Shown: piece by piece, positions 10,293 through 19,335 of the stretch
How the letters are laid out: the number at the start of each line of letters is the position of its first letter
Position numbering within the stretch: position 1 is the first letter of the stretch
Assembly: GCA_017852395.1 (NCBI GenBank)
Contig: JAFMLE010000002.1
Span: 39,424 to 103,423, forward strand
DNA length: 64,000 nucleotides
DNA from: Flavobacteriaceae bacterium
GTDB taxonomy: Bacteria > Bacteroidota > Bacteroidia > Flavobacteriales > Flavobacteriaceae
Direction: 5' to 3'
The notes under the pieces: generated by a model
Databases searched by the model: none
What the model saw: the letters and a program-made list of their open reading frames with translations, nothing else
Told to the model about the DNA's origin: nothing
Made by a program: the position numbers and the translations under genes

Positions 10293-11227
10293 AAGCACTC
10301 AGTGTAGACCATCTTTTGGGAATCAAACAACTCACTGAAGCAGATGTTCAACTAATATTTGAGACCGCAGACCATTTTAAAGAAGTCATCAATAGACCCA
10401 TAAAAAAAGTTCCCAGTCTTCGAGACATTACTATTGCCAATCTTTTTTTTGAAAATAGTACACGTACCAAACTCTCTTTTGAACTCGCCGAAAAACGGCT
10501 GAGTGCAGACATTCTCAATTTTTCTGCGGCACAATCTTCCGTCAAAAAAGGAGAAACATTAGTCGATACGGTCAACAATATCCTAGCCATGAAAGTGGAC
10601 ATTGTTGTTATGCGTCACCCTAACCCTGGGGCAGCACAATTTTTGTCCAAACGGGTAAAAGCGTGCATCATTAATGCGGGAGACGGCACCCACGAACATC
10701 CGTCTCAGGCCTTGTTGGATGCCTATTCGCTCCGAGAAAAAATGGGAGACTTGCGGGGCAAAAAAGTTGCCATAGTAGGTGACATTCGTCACAGTAGAGT
10801 AGCGCTATCCAATATATTTGCCCTAAAGCTTCTTGGCGCAGAGGTGAAACTTTGTGCTCCAAAATCCTTGTTGCCCAAATACAGTAGTGCTTTAGATGTC
10901 TCTGTAGAAACCGACCTGATGAAAACCCTAAAATGGTGTGATGCCGCCAACATGCTTCGGGTGCAAAATGAACGAATGGATGTGTCGTATTTTCCGACCA
11001 CACGCGAATATGCTTTGCAGTATGGGCTGACAATGGACAAACTTAAGCAATTGCGAAAGGACATCATCATTCTACATCCTGGCCCCATCAATAGAGGTGT
11101 GGAAGTCACAACAGAAGTTGCCGACTCCGAATACGCAATTATTTTGGATCAAGTAGAAAATGGAGTTGCCATCAGAATGGCAATCATTTATCTTTTGGCT
11201 TCTAAACTCAACAATAATATCACATAA
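10289..11227 (+). CDS. pyrB: Aspartate carbamoyltransferase catalytic subunit
   Basis: FFENSTRTKLSFE, HPSQALLD, HPGPINRG; ATG at 10289 overlaps the pyrR stop (ATGA). Confidence 0.95.
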   Translation: MKALSVDHLLGIKQLTEADVQLIFETADHFKEVINRPIKKVPSLRDITIANLFFENSTRTKLSFELAEKRLSADILNFSAAQSSVKKGETLVDTVNNILAMKVDIVVMRHPNPGAAQFLSKRVKACIINAGDGTHEHPSQALLDAYSLREKMGDLRGKKVAIVGDIRHSRVALSNIFALKLLGAEVKLCAPKSLLPKYSSALDVSVETDLMKTLKWCDAANMLRVQNERMDVSYFPTTREYALQYGLTMDKLKQLRKDIIILHPGPINRGVEVTTEVADSEYAIILDQVENGVAIRMAIIYLLASKLNNNIT

Positions 11228-11553
11228 TGAAATTGTTATCGGAAGGAGTATATTATTTTAAGTACGGGGGTTCAGATCGCACAAAATCGTTTTTTGTTGA
11301 GCTCAACCAACGACTCAATTCGTCTTGTGACATTATAATAGACCTTTTAGAATCCCCTTCAATTTTTAAGGACTTTTGGATTGATTTGAACGTTTTTCAA
11401 CAAAAGATAGAAGCCCAAGGAAACACGGTAGTTCTTGTCGTAGGTACTGTCCAATTAGAAGAAGCAACGGATACAATCCCAAAAGTCCCTACACTTCAAG
11501 AGGCAGAAGATTATATCGCTTTTGAACGCATTCAGAGGGATTTAGGCATATAG
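11227..11553 (+). CDS. Small conserved-looking protein between pyrB and rnz
   Basis: 108 aa, start overlaps the pyrB stop, 3 bp before rnz. Confidence 0.7.
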   Translation: MKLLSEGVYYFKYGGSDRTKSFFVELNQRLNSSCDIIIDLLESPSIFKDFWIDLNVFQQKIEAQGNTVVLVVGTVQLEEATDTIPKVPTLQEAEDYIAFERIQRDLGI

Positions 11554-11556
11554 ACT

Positions 11557-12465
11557 ATGGATTTGACCATTTTGGGTTGTCACTCGGCAACACCACGTAA
11601 TGATTCGCATACCACCTCACAATTGTTGGAGATCAAAAATCATTTGTTTCTGATTGATTGTGGCGAAGGAACCCAAATGCAATTGCGTAAAGCACGGGTA
11701 AAATTTTTTAGAATCCAGCACATTTTTATTTCACATTTGCACGGCGATCATTTTTATGGATTGATAGGTCTCATCAGTACTTTTAGACTTCTTGGACGTG
11801 AAAACGATCTTCATGTATATGGCCCAACAGGCATCAAAGAATTGATCACCCTTCAATTAAAATACGCCAACTCTTGGACCAACTACAAGTTGTTTTTTCA
11901 TGAACTTTCTGCTCAAGTATCCGAATGTGTTTTTGAAGATGAAAACGTTCGAGTGACTACCTTGCCCCTAGATCATCGTGTGTATACTAATGGTTTTTTG
12001 TTTGAAGAAAAGCCGGGTCCACGACGCATTAATAAATCGGCCATTGCAGGATTAGAACTCCCTGTTGCCGCGCTAAAGGGGCTAAAAAAGGGTCAAGATT
12101 ATGTCACAGAAGCCGGAGAGGTTATCCCAAACCACCAGCTAACTTTAGATCCTATCAAGCCAAAGCGCTATGCTTTTTGTAGTGATACAGCCTATTATGA
12201 ACCATTGGTGCCGTTTATTGAAGGTGTCGATATACTGTATCACGAGGCAACTTTCTTAGCCCAACATGAGGCACTAGCAGCCAAAACCAAACACAGCACC
12301 GCGCAACAAGCGGCCTCAATTGCACAACAGGCAAAGGTAGAGACCCTTATTTTAGGGCATTTTTCTACGCGCTATAACAATGATCAGCTTTTTCAAAAAG
12401 AAGCGCAACCCATTTTTGAAAATACCCTTATAGCCGAAGCTGGAAAAACCTATCATTTTCGTTAA
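11557..12465 (+). CDS. rnz: Ribonuclease Z
   Basis: FISHLHGDHFYGLIGL, DILYHEATFL, KHSTAQQAA, LILGHFSTRY. Confidence 0.94.
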   Translation: MDLTILGCHSATPRNDSHTTSQLLEIKNHLFLIDCGEGTQMQLRKARVKFFRIQHIFISHLHGDHFYGLIGLISTFRLLGRENDLHVYGPTGIKELITLQLKYANSWTNYKLFFHELSAQVSECVFEDENVRVTTLPLDHRVYTNGFLFEEKPGPRRINKSAIAGLELPVAALKGLKKGQDYVTEAGEVIPNHQLTLDPIKPKRYAFCSDTAYYEPLVPFIEGVDILYHEATFLAQHEALAAKTKHSTAQQAASIAQQAKVETLILGHFSTRYNNDQLFQKEAQPIFENTLIAEAGKTYHFR

Positions 12466-12515
12466 AAGTAGGATTAATTGTACCTTGCTTAGGGATTTAA
12501 TTTTATAACAAATTA

Positions 12516-13163
12516 TTGATGGAACATAACATTGGGCATTTAAGGAAGTCTTACGAACAAGATCAATTGCGTCTCCAAGATATCGGCGATGACCCAATTG
12601 CTTTTTTTCATCTCTGGATGAATGCCGCTCAGCAACATCCACAAATCGAAGAAGCCAATGCCATGTCATTAGCAACCGTAGATTCTAACGGAAGACCTCA
12701 TACACGGGTAGTACTTCTAAAAGCCTATGATGCCGAAGGTTTTGTTTTTTATACCAATCATAACAGCCAAAAGGGACGCGCAATGGCCCAAAACCCAAAA
12801 GTTTGTTTATCCTTTTTCTGGCCCGCTTTAGAACGCCAAGTACGCATCAATGGGAGTATCACTATGGTAGATGTGCCAACAGCAACCGCCTATTTTGAAA
12901 CCCGACCCCGCGGAAGCCAGTTAGGTGCACATGCATCGAACCAGAGTCAAGAAATTTCTGATCCCTCCGAATTAGAAAAAAATCTAAAAGAATTGGAAGC
13001 TCGCTTTGCAGGCCGATCAGTTCCCATGCCAAAACACTGGGGAGGGTATCTGGTAAAGCCCGATGAAATCGAATTTTGGCAAGGCCGCCCCAATCGATTG
13101 CATCATCGTGTACGGTGCCGATTGGTAGATCAAAAATGGAACATGTCCTATTTAGCACCCTAA
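12516..13163 (+). CDS. pdxH: Pyridoxamine 5'-phosphate oxidase
   Basis: AMSLATVDSNGRPHTRVVLLK; WGGYLVKPDEIEFWQGRPNRLHHR. Confidence 0.95.
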   Translation: MMEHNIGHLRKSYEQDQLRLQDIGDDPIAFFHLWMNAAQQHPQIEEANAMSLATVDSNGRPHTRVVLLKAYDAEGFVFYTNHNSQKGRAMAQNPKVCLSFFWPALERQVRINGSITMVDVPTATAYFETRPRGSQLGAHASNQSQEISDPSELEKNLKELEARFAGRSVPMPKHWGGYLVKPDEIEFWQGRPNRLHHRVRCRLVDQKWNMSYLAP

Positions 13164-13165
13164 TC

Positions 13166-13639
13166 GTGAAAACCCTTTTTTTACTCCGACATGCCAAATC
13201 ATCTTGGAAGAACCCCTTGCAGGATATCTATAGACCGTTGCAAGAAAAAGGCATCGACCGAATCCTAAGGGTGGCCCAAAAAAACGGCAAAACTTGGAAC
13301 GAAATAGACGCCGTCTTTTCGAGTCCAGCACAACGTGCTTTGCACACCGCATCAATCGCCTGTATAGAATCAAAACTTGGTTGTGAAAAACTCACCGTCG
13401 TTTCTTCGCTTTACAGCTTTTCGGACCGACCGCTCTTGGAGTTTGTTCATCAATTAGATAACCACTTACAGACCGTGATGTTGGTCGGACATAACCCAGC
13501 ACTGACTCAGTTAGCCAATTACTTATCAAACCGGCCGTGTCCAGATCTTAAGACAGCTGCATGGGCAAAAATTCAATTTGATACTTCTACTTGGAATAAA
13601 GTGCACAATGGGGTGCTAACTTGGGAGATAACTTCATAA
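13166..13639 (+). CDS. SixA-type histidine phosphatase
   Basis: LFLLRHAKSSW motif, MLVGHNPALTQ; GTG start at 13166, 3 nt after pdxH. Confidence 0.85.
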   Translation: MKTLFLLRHAKSSWKNPLQDIYRPLQEKGIDRILRVAQKNGKTWNEIDAVFSSPAQRALHTASIACIESKLGCEKLTVVSSLYSFSDRPLLEFVHQLDNHLQTVMLVGHNPALTQLANYLSNRPCPDLKTAAWAKIQFDTSTWNKVHNGVLTWEITS

Positions 13640-13654
13640 ATTTGTGCTGTTTAG

Positions 13655-15730
13655 ATGAAGACTTCATATACCTATATTAATCGTGAAATCAGCTGGCTCG
13701 ATTTTAATGCTCGTGTCCTACAAGAAGCAGCAGAACCCTCAGTACCCCTTATTGAGCGATTGCGATTTTTAGGGATTTTTTCGAATAATTTAGACGAGTT
13801 TTTTCAAGTCCGATATGCCACTGTCAAACGCATATCACAGTCCCCCAAAAAAGGAAAACGCGTTCTGGGCGGCATCGACGCACAAACACTTTTGGAACAA
13901 ATTACTGCAAAGGTCATTGAACTTCAGGGGGAGAGCCACAAGATTTTTGAAAATATCCAAAAAGAATTACAGAAGACAGACATTTATTTTATTGATGAAC
14001 AACAAGTATTGGATGAGCACCGCGCTTTTTTAAAAGACTACTACATCAACCATGTTAGCCCTGCCTTGGTTACTGTGATACTTTCTCCAGATCGCGAGCA
14101 GGACTTTACAGACAATACGGCTTTTTTGACTGTCAAATTGCAACACAAAGGCGATCAAAAGCACAAACCCAAATCTACTTTTGCGCTAATTGAGATCACC
14201 CCAGAATTAGAACGTTTTGTAGTATTGCCAAAAATTGGCAACCGCCAATACATCATGTTGGTCGATGACCTAATCCGCTACCATTTCGACTTGATTTTTA
14301 GCTTTTTTGATTATGACAATATTGAAAGTCATATGATCAAAATAACCCGTGACGCCGAGTTGGATTTTGAAGAAAATGCCTCTAAAAGTTATGTCGAAAA
14401 GATCCAAGAAAGTGTACAAGACCGGATGTTTAGCGACCCAGTACGACTGGTATATGACAAAAATATCAGCAAGGACACCTTGACTTTTGTGATGCAGAAA
14501 TTGAAGATTGACACCACAGACAGCCTTATTCCTGGAGGGCGATATCACTTGAGAAGAGATTATATGCGCTTCCCAGATTTGGGCCGTATGGACTTGATAT
14601 ATCCTCGTTTACAACCTTTACCCATTGCGGGATTGCCTCTTGATAAGAGTATTTTGCAAGCCATTTCTCAAAAAGATTTCTTGCAATACACACCCTACCA
14701 TACGTTTTCGTATGTGGTTAAGTTTTTACGTGAAGCAGCCCTAGATCCTAATGTTCATACAATTAAAATTACCATTTACCGACTGGCCAAGATTTCTCAT
14801 GTAATCAGTAGCTTGATTAATGCAGCAAAAAATGGAAAAAAGGTGTTGGTCCAAATCGAACTGCAAGCACGGTTTGACGAAAACAACAATATTGATTTTG
14901 CTAATCAATTAGAAGCAGCAGGGGTTCATCTGATTTTTGGAGTCCCTGGGCTCAAAGTACATTCTAAAATTTGTGTGATCGAACGTTTTGAAAACCGTAA
15001 AAACGTTCGCTATGGCTTTATTAGTACCGGTAATTTTAATGAATCAACGGCTAAAATCTATACCGACTATACTTTGTTTACATCCAATCAAAAGTTATTA
15101 AAGGAAGTAAACAAAGTTTTTAATTTTCTGGAAGTCAATTATAAATTAAAGAAATATAAGCGCCTGTTGGTTTCTCCACATTATATGAAAGCAGGATTAG
15201 AGCGATTGATTCAGCGCGAAATTGATAATAAAAAGGCGGGCAAGTCAGCCGGGATAAGCCTCAAACTTAACAACGTCACCTCCTATAAAGTCATTGATAA
15301 ACTCTATGAAGCAAGCAATGCAGGAGTGCCCATTAGGATGTTAGTTAGAGGAATATGTTGCTTGATACCTGGGGTCAAAGGACAAAGTGTCAATATTGAA
15401 GTAAAAAGTGTCATCGATAAATTTTTGGAACACCCAAGGGTCTATATTTTTGAAAACCAAGGGGACCGTCAAGTATATATATCATCCGCAGATATGATGA
15501 CCCGAAATATCGAAAATCGTGTTGAGGTCGCCTGCCCAATTGACGATCTAGAGATCAAGAAACAATTGCTAGAAACCTTTGAGATCAGTTGGAATGATAA
15601 TGTCAAAGCCCGAATCTTAAATCGGAAGCCTCAAAATAAATTTGTACCGGCATCAACACCGCTTATTCGCTCTCAGTGGGAACTCCATCATTATTTTGAA
15701 CATCTAAACCAGCGAACGGATGAAAATTGA
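13655..15730 (+). CDS. ppk1: Polyphosphate kinase 1
   Basis: YINREISWLDFNARVLQEA; KITIYRLAKISHVISSLINAAKNGKKV; GFISTGNFNESTAKIYTDY. Confidence 0.96.
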   Translation: MKTSYTYINREISWLDFNARVLQEAAEPSVPLIERLRFLGIFSNNLDEFFQVRYATVKRISQSPKKGKRVLGGIDAQTLLEQITAKVIELQGESHKIFENIQKELQKTDIYFIDEQQVLDEHRAFLKDYYINHVSPALVTVILSPDREQDFTDNTAFLTVKLQHKGDQKHKPKSTFALIEITPELERFVVLPKIGNRQYIMLVDDLIRYHFDLIFSFFDYDNIESHMIKITRDAELDFEENASKSYVEKIQESVQDRMFSDPVRLVYDKNISKDTLTFVMQKLKIDTTDSLIPGGRYHLRRDYMRFPDLGRMDLIYPRLQPLPIAGLPLDKSILQAISQKDFLQYTPYHTFSYVVKFLREAALDPNVHTIKITIYRLAKISHVISSLINAAKNGKKVLVQIELQARFDENNNIDFANQLEAAGVHLIFGVPGLKVHSKICVIERFENRKNVRYGFISTGNFNESTAKIYTDYTLFTSNQKLLKEVNKVFNFLEVNYKLKKYKRLLVSPHYMKAGLERLIQREIDNKKAGKSAGISLKLNNVTSYKVIDKLYEASNAGVPIRMLVRGICCLIPGVKGQSVNIEVKSVIDKFLEHPRVYIFENQGDRQVYISSADMMTRNIENRVEVACPIDDLEIKKQLLETFEISWNDNVKARILNRKPQNKFVPASTPLIRSQWELHHYFEHLNQRTDEN

Positions 15731-16628
15731 GAAGTTCGCAGCCATAGACATCGGATCCAACGCCATTAGAGTGCTTATTGCCAATGTAGTGACCCCATCA
15801 ATAGACCGCCCTGTCCAATTCCAAAAAAATGCTCTGGTACGTGTGCCAATCCGTCTTGGTGAAGATTCTTTCAGTGTTGGCGAAATCAGTAAAAAGAATA
15901 TCAAACGGATGTTACGTGCGATGAAGGCATTTAAACAAATCATGAAAATTCATGGAGTTACACAGTTTAGAGCCTATGCTACATCGGCATTGAGAGAAGC
16001 TGCAAATGGAGAAGATGTGGTGCAGGTTATTAAAAAAGAAACTGGAATCAAAATCGAAATTATCGATGGAAAAAAAGAAGCATCTGTAATTTCTTACACA
16101 CAAATATTTGATCAATTTACAACACAAAAAACAGTATTGTATGTGGATGTTGGTGGTGGTAGTACCGAACTGAGCATTTTGAAAAATGGGGAACGTATTC
16201 ATTCAAAATCTTTTAAGTTAGGCACCGTCCGTTTACTCAATAAATCAGTTGAAGATCGGATTTGGGATGAAATGCAAAAATGGATTTCAAAACGAACTGC
16301 ACTAATCAATAGGATTACTGTTTTGGGTTCTGGAGGAAACATCAACAAACTTTTTAAGCTGACCAACACCAAAGAAGGAAGACCACTGTCTTTGGTGACT
16401 TTAAATGCCATCTACACAAAACTTCAACAACTCTCCTACGAAGAACGTATTCTCGAATTTCAACTCAATACAGACCGCGCTGATGTTATTTTGCCTGCTA
16501 CAGAAATTTATTTGCGTACGCTTCAATGGGCAGGTGCTTCAAAAATCTACGTACCCAAAATTGGTCTGTCAGATGGAATGATCAAAGAGATGTATTATGA
16601 TCTACAGAAAAGCACTACCCATGAATAG
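15720..16628 (+). CDS. Ppx/GppA family exopolyphosphatase
   Basis: FAAIDIGSNAIRVLI; YVDVGGGSTELSI; overlaps ppk1 end. Confidence 0.93.
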   Translation: MKIEKFAAIDIGSNAIRVLIANVVTPSIDRPVQFQKNALVRVPIRLGEDSFSVGEISKKNIKRMLRAMKAFKQIMKIHGVTQFRAYATSALREAANGEDVVQVIKKETGIKIEIIDGKKEASVISYTQIFDQFTTQKTVLYVDVGGGSTELSILKNGERIHSKSFKLGTVRLLNKSVEDRIWDEMQKWISKRTALINRITVLGSGGNINKLFKLTNTKEGRPLSLVTLNAIYTKLQQLSYEERILEFQLNTDRADVILPATEIYLRTLQWAGASKIYVPKIGLSDGMIKEMYYDLQKSTTHE

Positions 16629-17196
16629 TTTCTTTTGTGCCCAAATCTTTCATTAGATGCGCTTCATAGTCCAGTAGTGATTGCCATTTTTTTTGGACGA
16701 CAGCTTCTGCTTCATGTTGTCTTGCCAGTTTTAAGAATAAGGTATAGTGATGTGCTTCACTGATCATCAACTTGCGGTAAAATTTTTTCAATTCAGGATC
16801 ATGAAGTTCTTCGGATAACAATCTAAAACGCTCACAACTTCGGGCCTCAATCAGCCCTGCAACAAGCAATTTATGTACCAGGTGCGTTTGACGTGATCCG
16901 CCTTTTGGAAAAAATTTGTGAAGGGAGATGACGTATTCGTCTTTGCGTTCGCGACCAAGAACCAAACCCCGCTTTCGAATCAAATCATGAACCATTTTAA
17001 AATGACTGATTTCTTCTTCTGCCAAGGCAATCATTTCACTTACAAGCTCCGAATGCTCAGGAAAACCGACAACAATAGATAGTGCAGTACTGGCTGCTTT
17101 TTGTTCACAATAGGCGTGATCGGTAAGAATTTCATCGATATTTTTTTCAACAATATTGACCCATCTCGGATCTGTAGGAAGTTTTAAACCAAGCAT
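16615..17196 (-). CDS. miaE: tRNA-(ms2io6A)-hydroxylase-like diiron protein
   Basis: DHAYCEQKAASTALSI, EEEISHFKMVHDLI, SEAHHYTLFLKLAR. Confidence 0.8.
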   Translation of the reverse strand: MLGLKLPTDPRWVNIVEKNIDEILTDHAYCEQKAASTALSIVVGFPEHSELVSEMIALAEEEISHFKMVHDLIRKRGLVLGRERKDEYVISLHKFFPKGGSRQTHLVHKLLVAGLIEARSCERFRLLSEELHDPELKKFYRKLMISEAHHYTLFLKLARQHEAEAVVQKKWQSLLDYEAHLMKDLGTKETIHG

Positions 17197-17200
17197 AATT

Positions 17201-17878
17201 TTAATATTCTAGTCCAAAGGTATCGCGTAACTTTTTAAGTGACGGATTGATGGACAGGAGTTTGTTGTATTTTTCTTCAGAGGTGTAAACAAATTCTTCT
17301 TTTTTCTGATGATTTACATCAATATCAAAATAAAGATGGTCATTTTGAACTGCCGCTCGCAAAAAAGGAAGCAGTTCTTCTCCCTCGCGTTGAAGTTCTA
17401 CCTTATTGATGTTGTTGGGCACCGATAGCTTTAGTGCTTCGTCTTGCAATTTGGGTTGGCAGATTTCAAGAATTGATACGATATTGCTGGCCCCTTGGTC
17501 ACGTTTATTTAGGGTATATTTTTTCCAAGCAGCAAGTAGTTGATCTTCAGAAATGGGGTTTCGTAGTTTTTTTTGTTCCTTCTTCTTTTGATCATCCTTA
17601 ATGGCTTCTTCTTTTTTCAGTTTGATGCTCGATAAGGAAAGCGATGATACTCCTTCAAATTTTGTTTTCAAATCAATTTTGATGGGCATCTGCTCTGTTG
17701 AAGTTGGCGCTGTTTCTTCATTTGCAGCATTGATCTTCAGATCATTGTCAGATTGTGAAACCTTGTTTACATTAATATCTTCTTCTTGATTTTTTAGAAC
17801 GACTTGGCCCGAACCAGTTTGCACATTTGCGCCGTTTGGTTCCGTATTTCTAAATTGATGTGTTGGAATTAGATAGCC
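17201..17878 (-). CDS. dnaX: DNA polymerase III tau C-terminal part, reached by -1 frameshift from dnaX
   Basis: -1 frame is open from G17878 (GGC TAT CTA ATT CCA ...) through the GTG at 17824 to the stop at 17201, 226 codons. Confidence 0.75.
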   Translation of the reverse strand, partial: GYLIPTHQFRNTEPNGANVQTGSGQVVLKNQEEDINVNKVSQSDNDLKINAANEETAPTSTEQMPIKIDLKTKFEGVSSLSLSSIKLKKEEAIKDDQKKKEQKKLRNPISEDQLLAAWKKYTLNKRDQGASNIVSILEICQPKLQDEALKLSVPNNINKVELQREGEELLPFLRAAVQNDHLYFDIDVNHQKKEEFVYTSEEKYNKLLSINPSLKKLRDTFGLEY

Positions 17879-18957
17879 TTTTTTTTTTCTCCATCATAAT
17901 GGAGTGAGGCGAGTTGCATAAAGCAAAGTTCTATGAGTAGGCGTTTGTGGGTGCTGTTTTTATAATTAAGGGAAGTCTCGTTGATAATTTTTAACCCTTC
18001 AATCAGTATTTGGAGGTCAAAGGCTTTGGATTGTTCTAAGTACAGCGTTTTAGTTTGCGCGGCAACTTCTAGTAGTGGAACGGTCTGTGGGTCTTTAGAA
18101 ACTAGAAGTGTGCGGTAGTGATTGCTCAAACCTTCTATAAATTGACCGCCTTCAAATCCCTTGGAAATCACCTGGTCAATCAGCATCAAAATACTGGGGA
18201 TGTCTTGATTAAGAATATGTTCAGTGAACTTAAAATACGTGTCGTAATCAAGAATATTTAGGTTGCTTGCAACTCCAGAAGTAGTAAGATTTTTTTGCGT
18301 AAAACTCACCATGCGATCAAAAATTGAAAGTGCGTCACGCATAGCACCATCTGCTTTTACGGCGATAAGCTGAAGCGCTTCGTCTTCATAAGGAATTTGA
18401 AGATTTGTAGCGATTTTGACCAGAGATTCTTTGATATCTTCTATACTGATCCGCTTAAAATCATAGATCTGGCAACGCGAAAGAATGGTAGGAATTATCT
18501 TGTGTTTTTCTGTCGTTGCGAGAATAAAAATAACATGTTTTGGTGGCTCTTCAAGTGTCTTAAGAAACGCGTTGAATGCCGAGGTAGAAAGCATGTGTAC
18601 TTCGTCTATGATATACACCTTATGGGTACCAACTTGGGGAGGTATACGTACCTGTTCGTTGAGTTGGCGGATGTCATCTACAGAGTTGTTGGAGGCTGCA
18701 TCGAGTTCAAATATATTGAACGCATAATCCCGCTCCTCAGATGCTCCTTGTTGTTGGTTAATGGTTTTTGCTAATATTCTGGCGCATGAAGTTTTGCCTA
18801 CACCACGAGGCCCACAAAATAGCAAAGCTTGGGCCAGTTGATTTTGGTCAACGGCATTTTTTAAAGTTTGTGTAATGGATTGTTGCCCAACAACCTCTTC
18901 AAAGGTTTGTGGACGATAACGTAAGGCAGATACTTGATACGTTTCCATGTTTGACAA
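17869..18957 (-). CDS. dnaX: DNA polymerase III subunit gamma/tau, N-terminal (gamma-like 0-frame product)
   Basis: RYRPQTFEEVVGQQSITQTL, GPRGVGKTSCARILAK, VYIIDEVHMLSTSAFNAFLKTLEEPP; ends ...HYDGEKKKAI*. Confidence 0.95.
   Translation of the reverse strand: MSNMETYQVSALRYRPQTFEEVVGQQSITQTLKNAVDQNQLAQALLFCGPRGVGKTSCARILAKTINQQQGASEERDYAFNIFELDAASNNSVDDIRQLNEQVRIPPQVGTHKVYIIDEVHMLSTSAFNAFLKTLEEPPKHVIFILATTEKHKIIPTILSRCQIYDFKRISIEDIKESLVKIATNLQIPYEDEALQLIAVKADGAMRDALSIFDRMVSFTQKNLTTSGVASNLNILDYDTYFKFTEHILNQDIPSILMLIDQVISKGFEGGQFIEGLSNHYRTLLVSKDPQTVPLLEVAAQTKTLYLEQSKAFDLQILIEGLKIINETSLNYKNSTHKRLLIELCFMQLASLHYDGEKKKAI
17878..17888 (-). promoter_or_regulatory. Slippery homopolymer A10-G with in-phase A AAA AAG heptamer
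   Basis: Minus strand GGA GAA AAA AAA AAG GCT ATC TAA; heptamer at 17884-17878. Confidence 0.75.
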
Positions 18958-19027
18958 ATATAAAAATAGCTGAGGGTTTCAGGGAGTACCCCCTGCAAAA
19001 ATTAGACGAAAATTATCAACAATAGCG

Positions 19028-19035
19028 TACCTTTG
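19028..19035 (+). promoter_or_regulatory. rnpB -7 element TACCTTTG
   Basis: TAnnTTTG match ending 5 nt before the inferred rnpB 5' end; no clear -33 TTG. Confidence 0.5.
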
Positions 19036-19039
19036 TTAC

Positions 19040-19335
19040 AGCAGGCCATCTTATCGCTGTCTCGAATTTCGAGGGGGAGGAAAGTCCGGACACCATAGAG
19101 CAGTATAGCGGGTAACGCCCGTCCTTTCATCTTTGATGGAAGAGGACCAGTGCAACAGAAAGCAAGTACAGTTCGGCTGTAGTGAAATCGGTAAACTCTA
19201 TACGGTGCAACGCCAAGTATATCTGCGCTTGAGGGTAGCTCGTCCGATGCAGAAGGGTAGGCGGTTAGAATTTTTCAGTAATGAAAGATCCAGATAAATG
19301 ATAAGACTCGACAGAATCCGGCTTATCGGCCTGCT
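19040..19335 (+). ncRNA. rnpB: RNase P RNA (class A)
   Basis: GAGGAAAGTCCGGAC core, ...ACAGAATCCGGCTTATCGGCCTGCTTTTTT 3' end; 5' GCAGGCC pairs with 3' GGCCTGC. Confidence 0.93.

Noticed and set aside
17201-17824. Independent 207-aa gene starting at GTG 17824
   Set aside because: The frame is open continuously back to the A10 run at the end of dnaX, and the content looks like a tau C-terminus. A frameshift extension is more economical than a separate gene.
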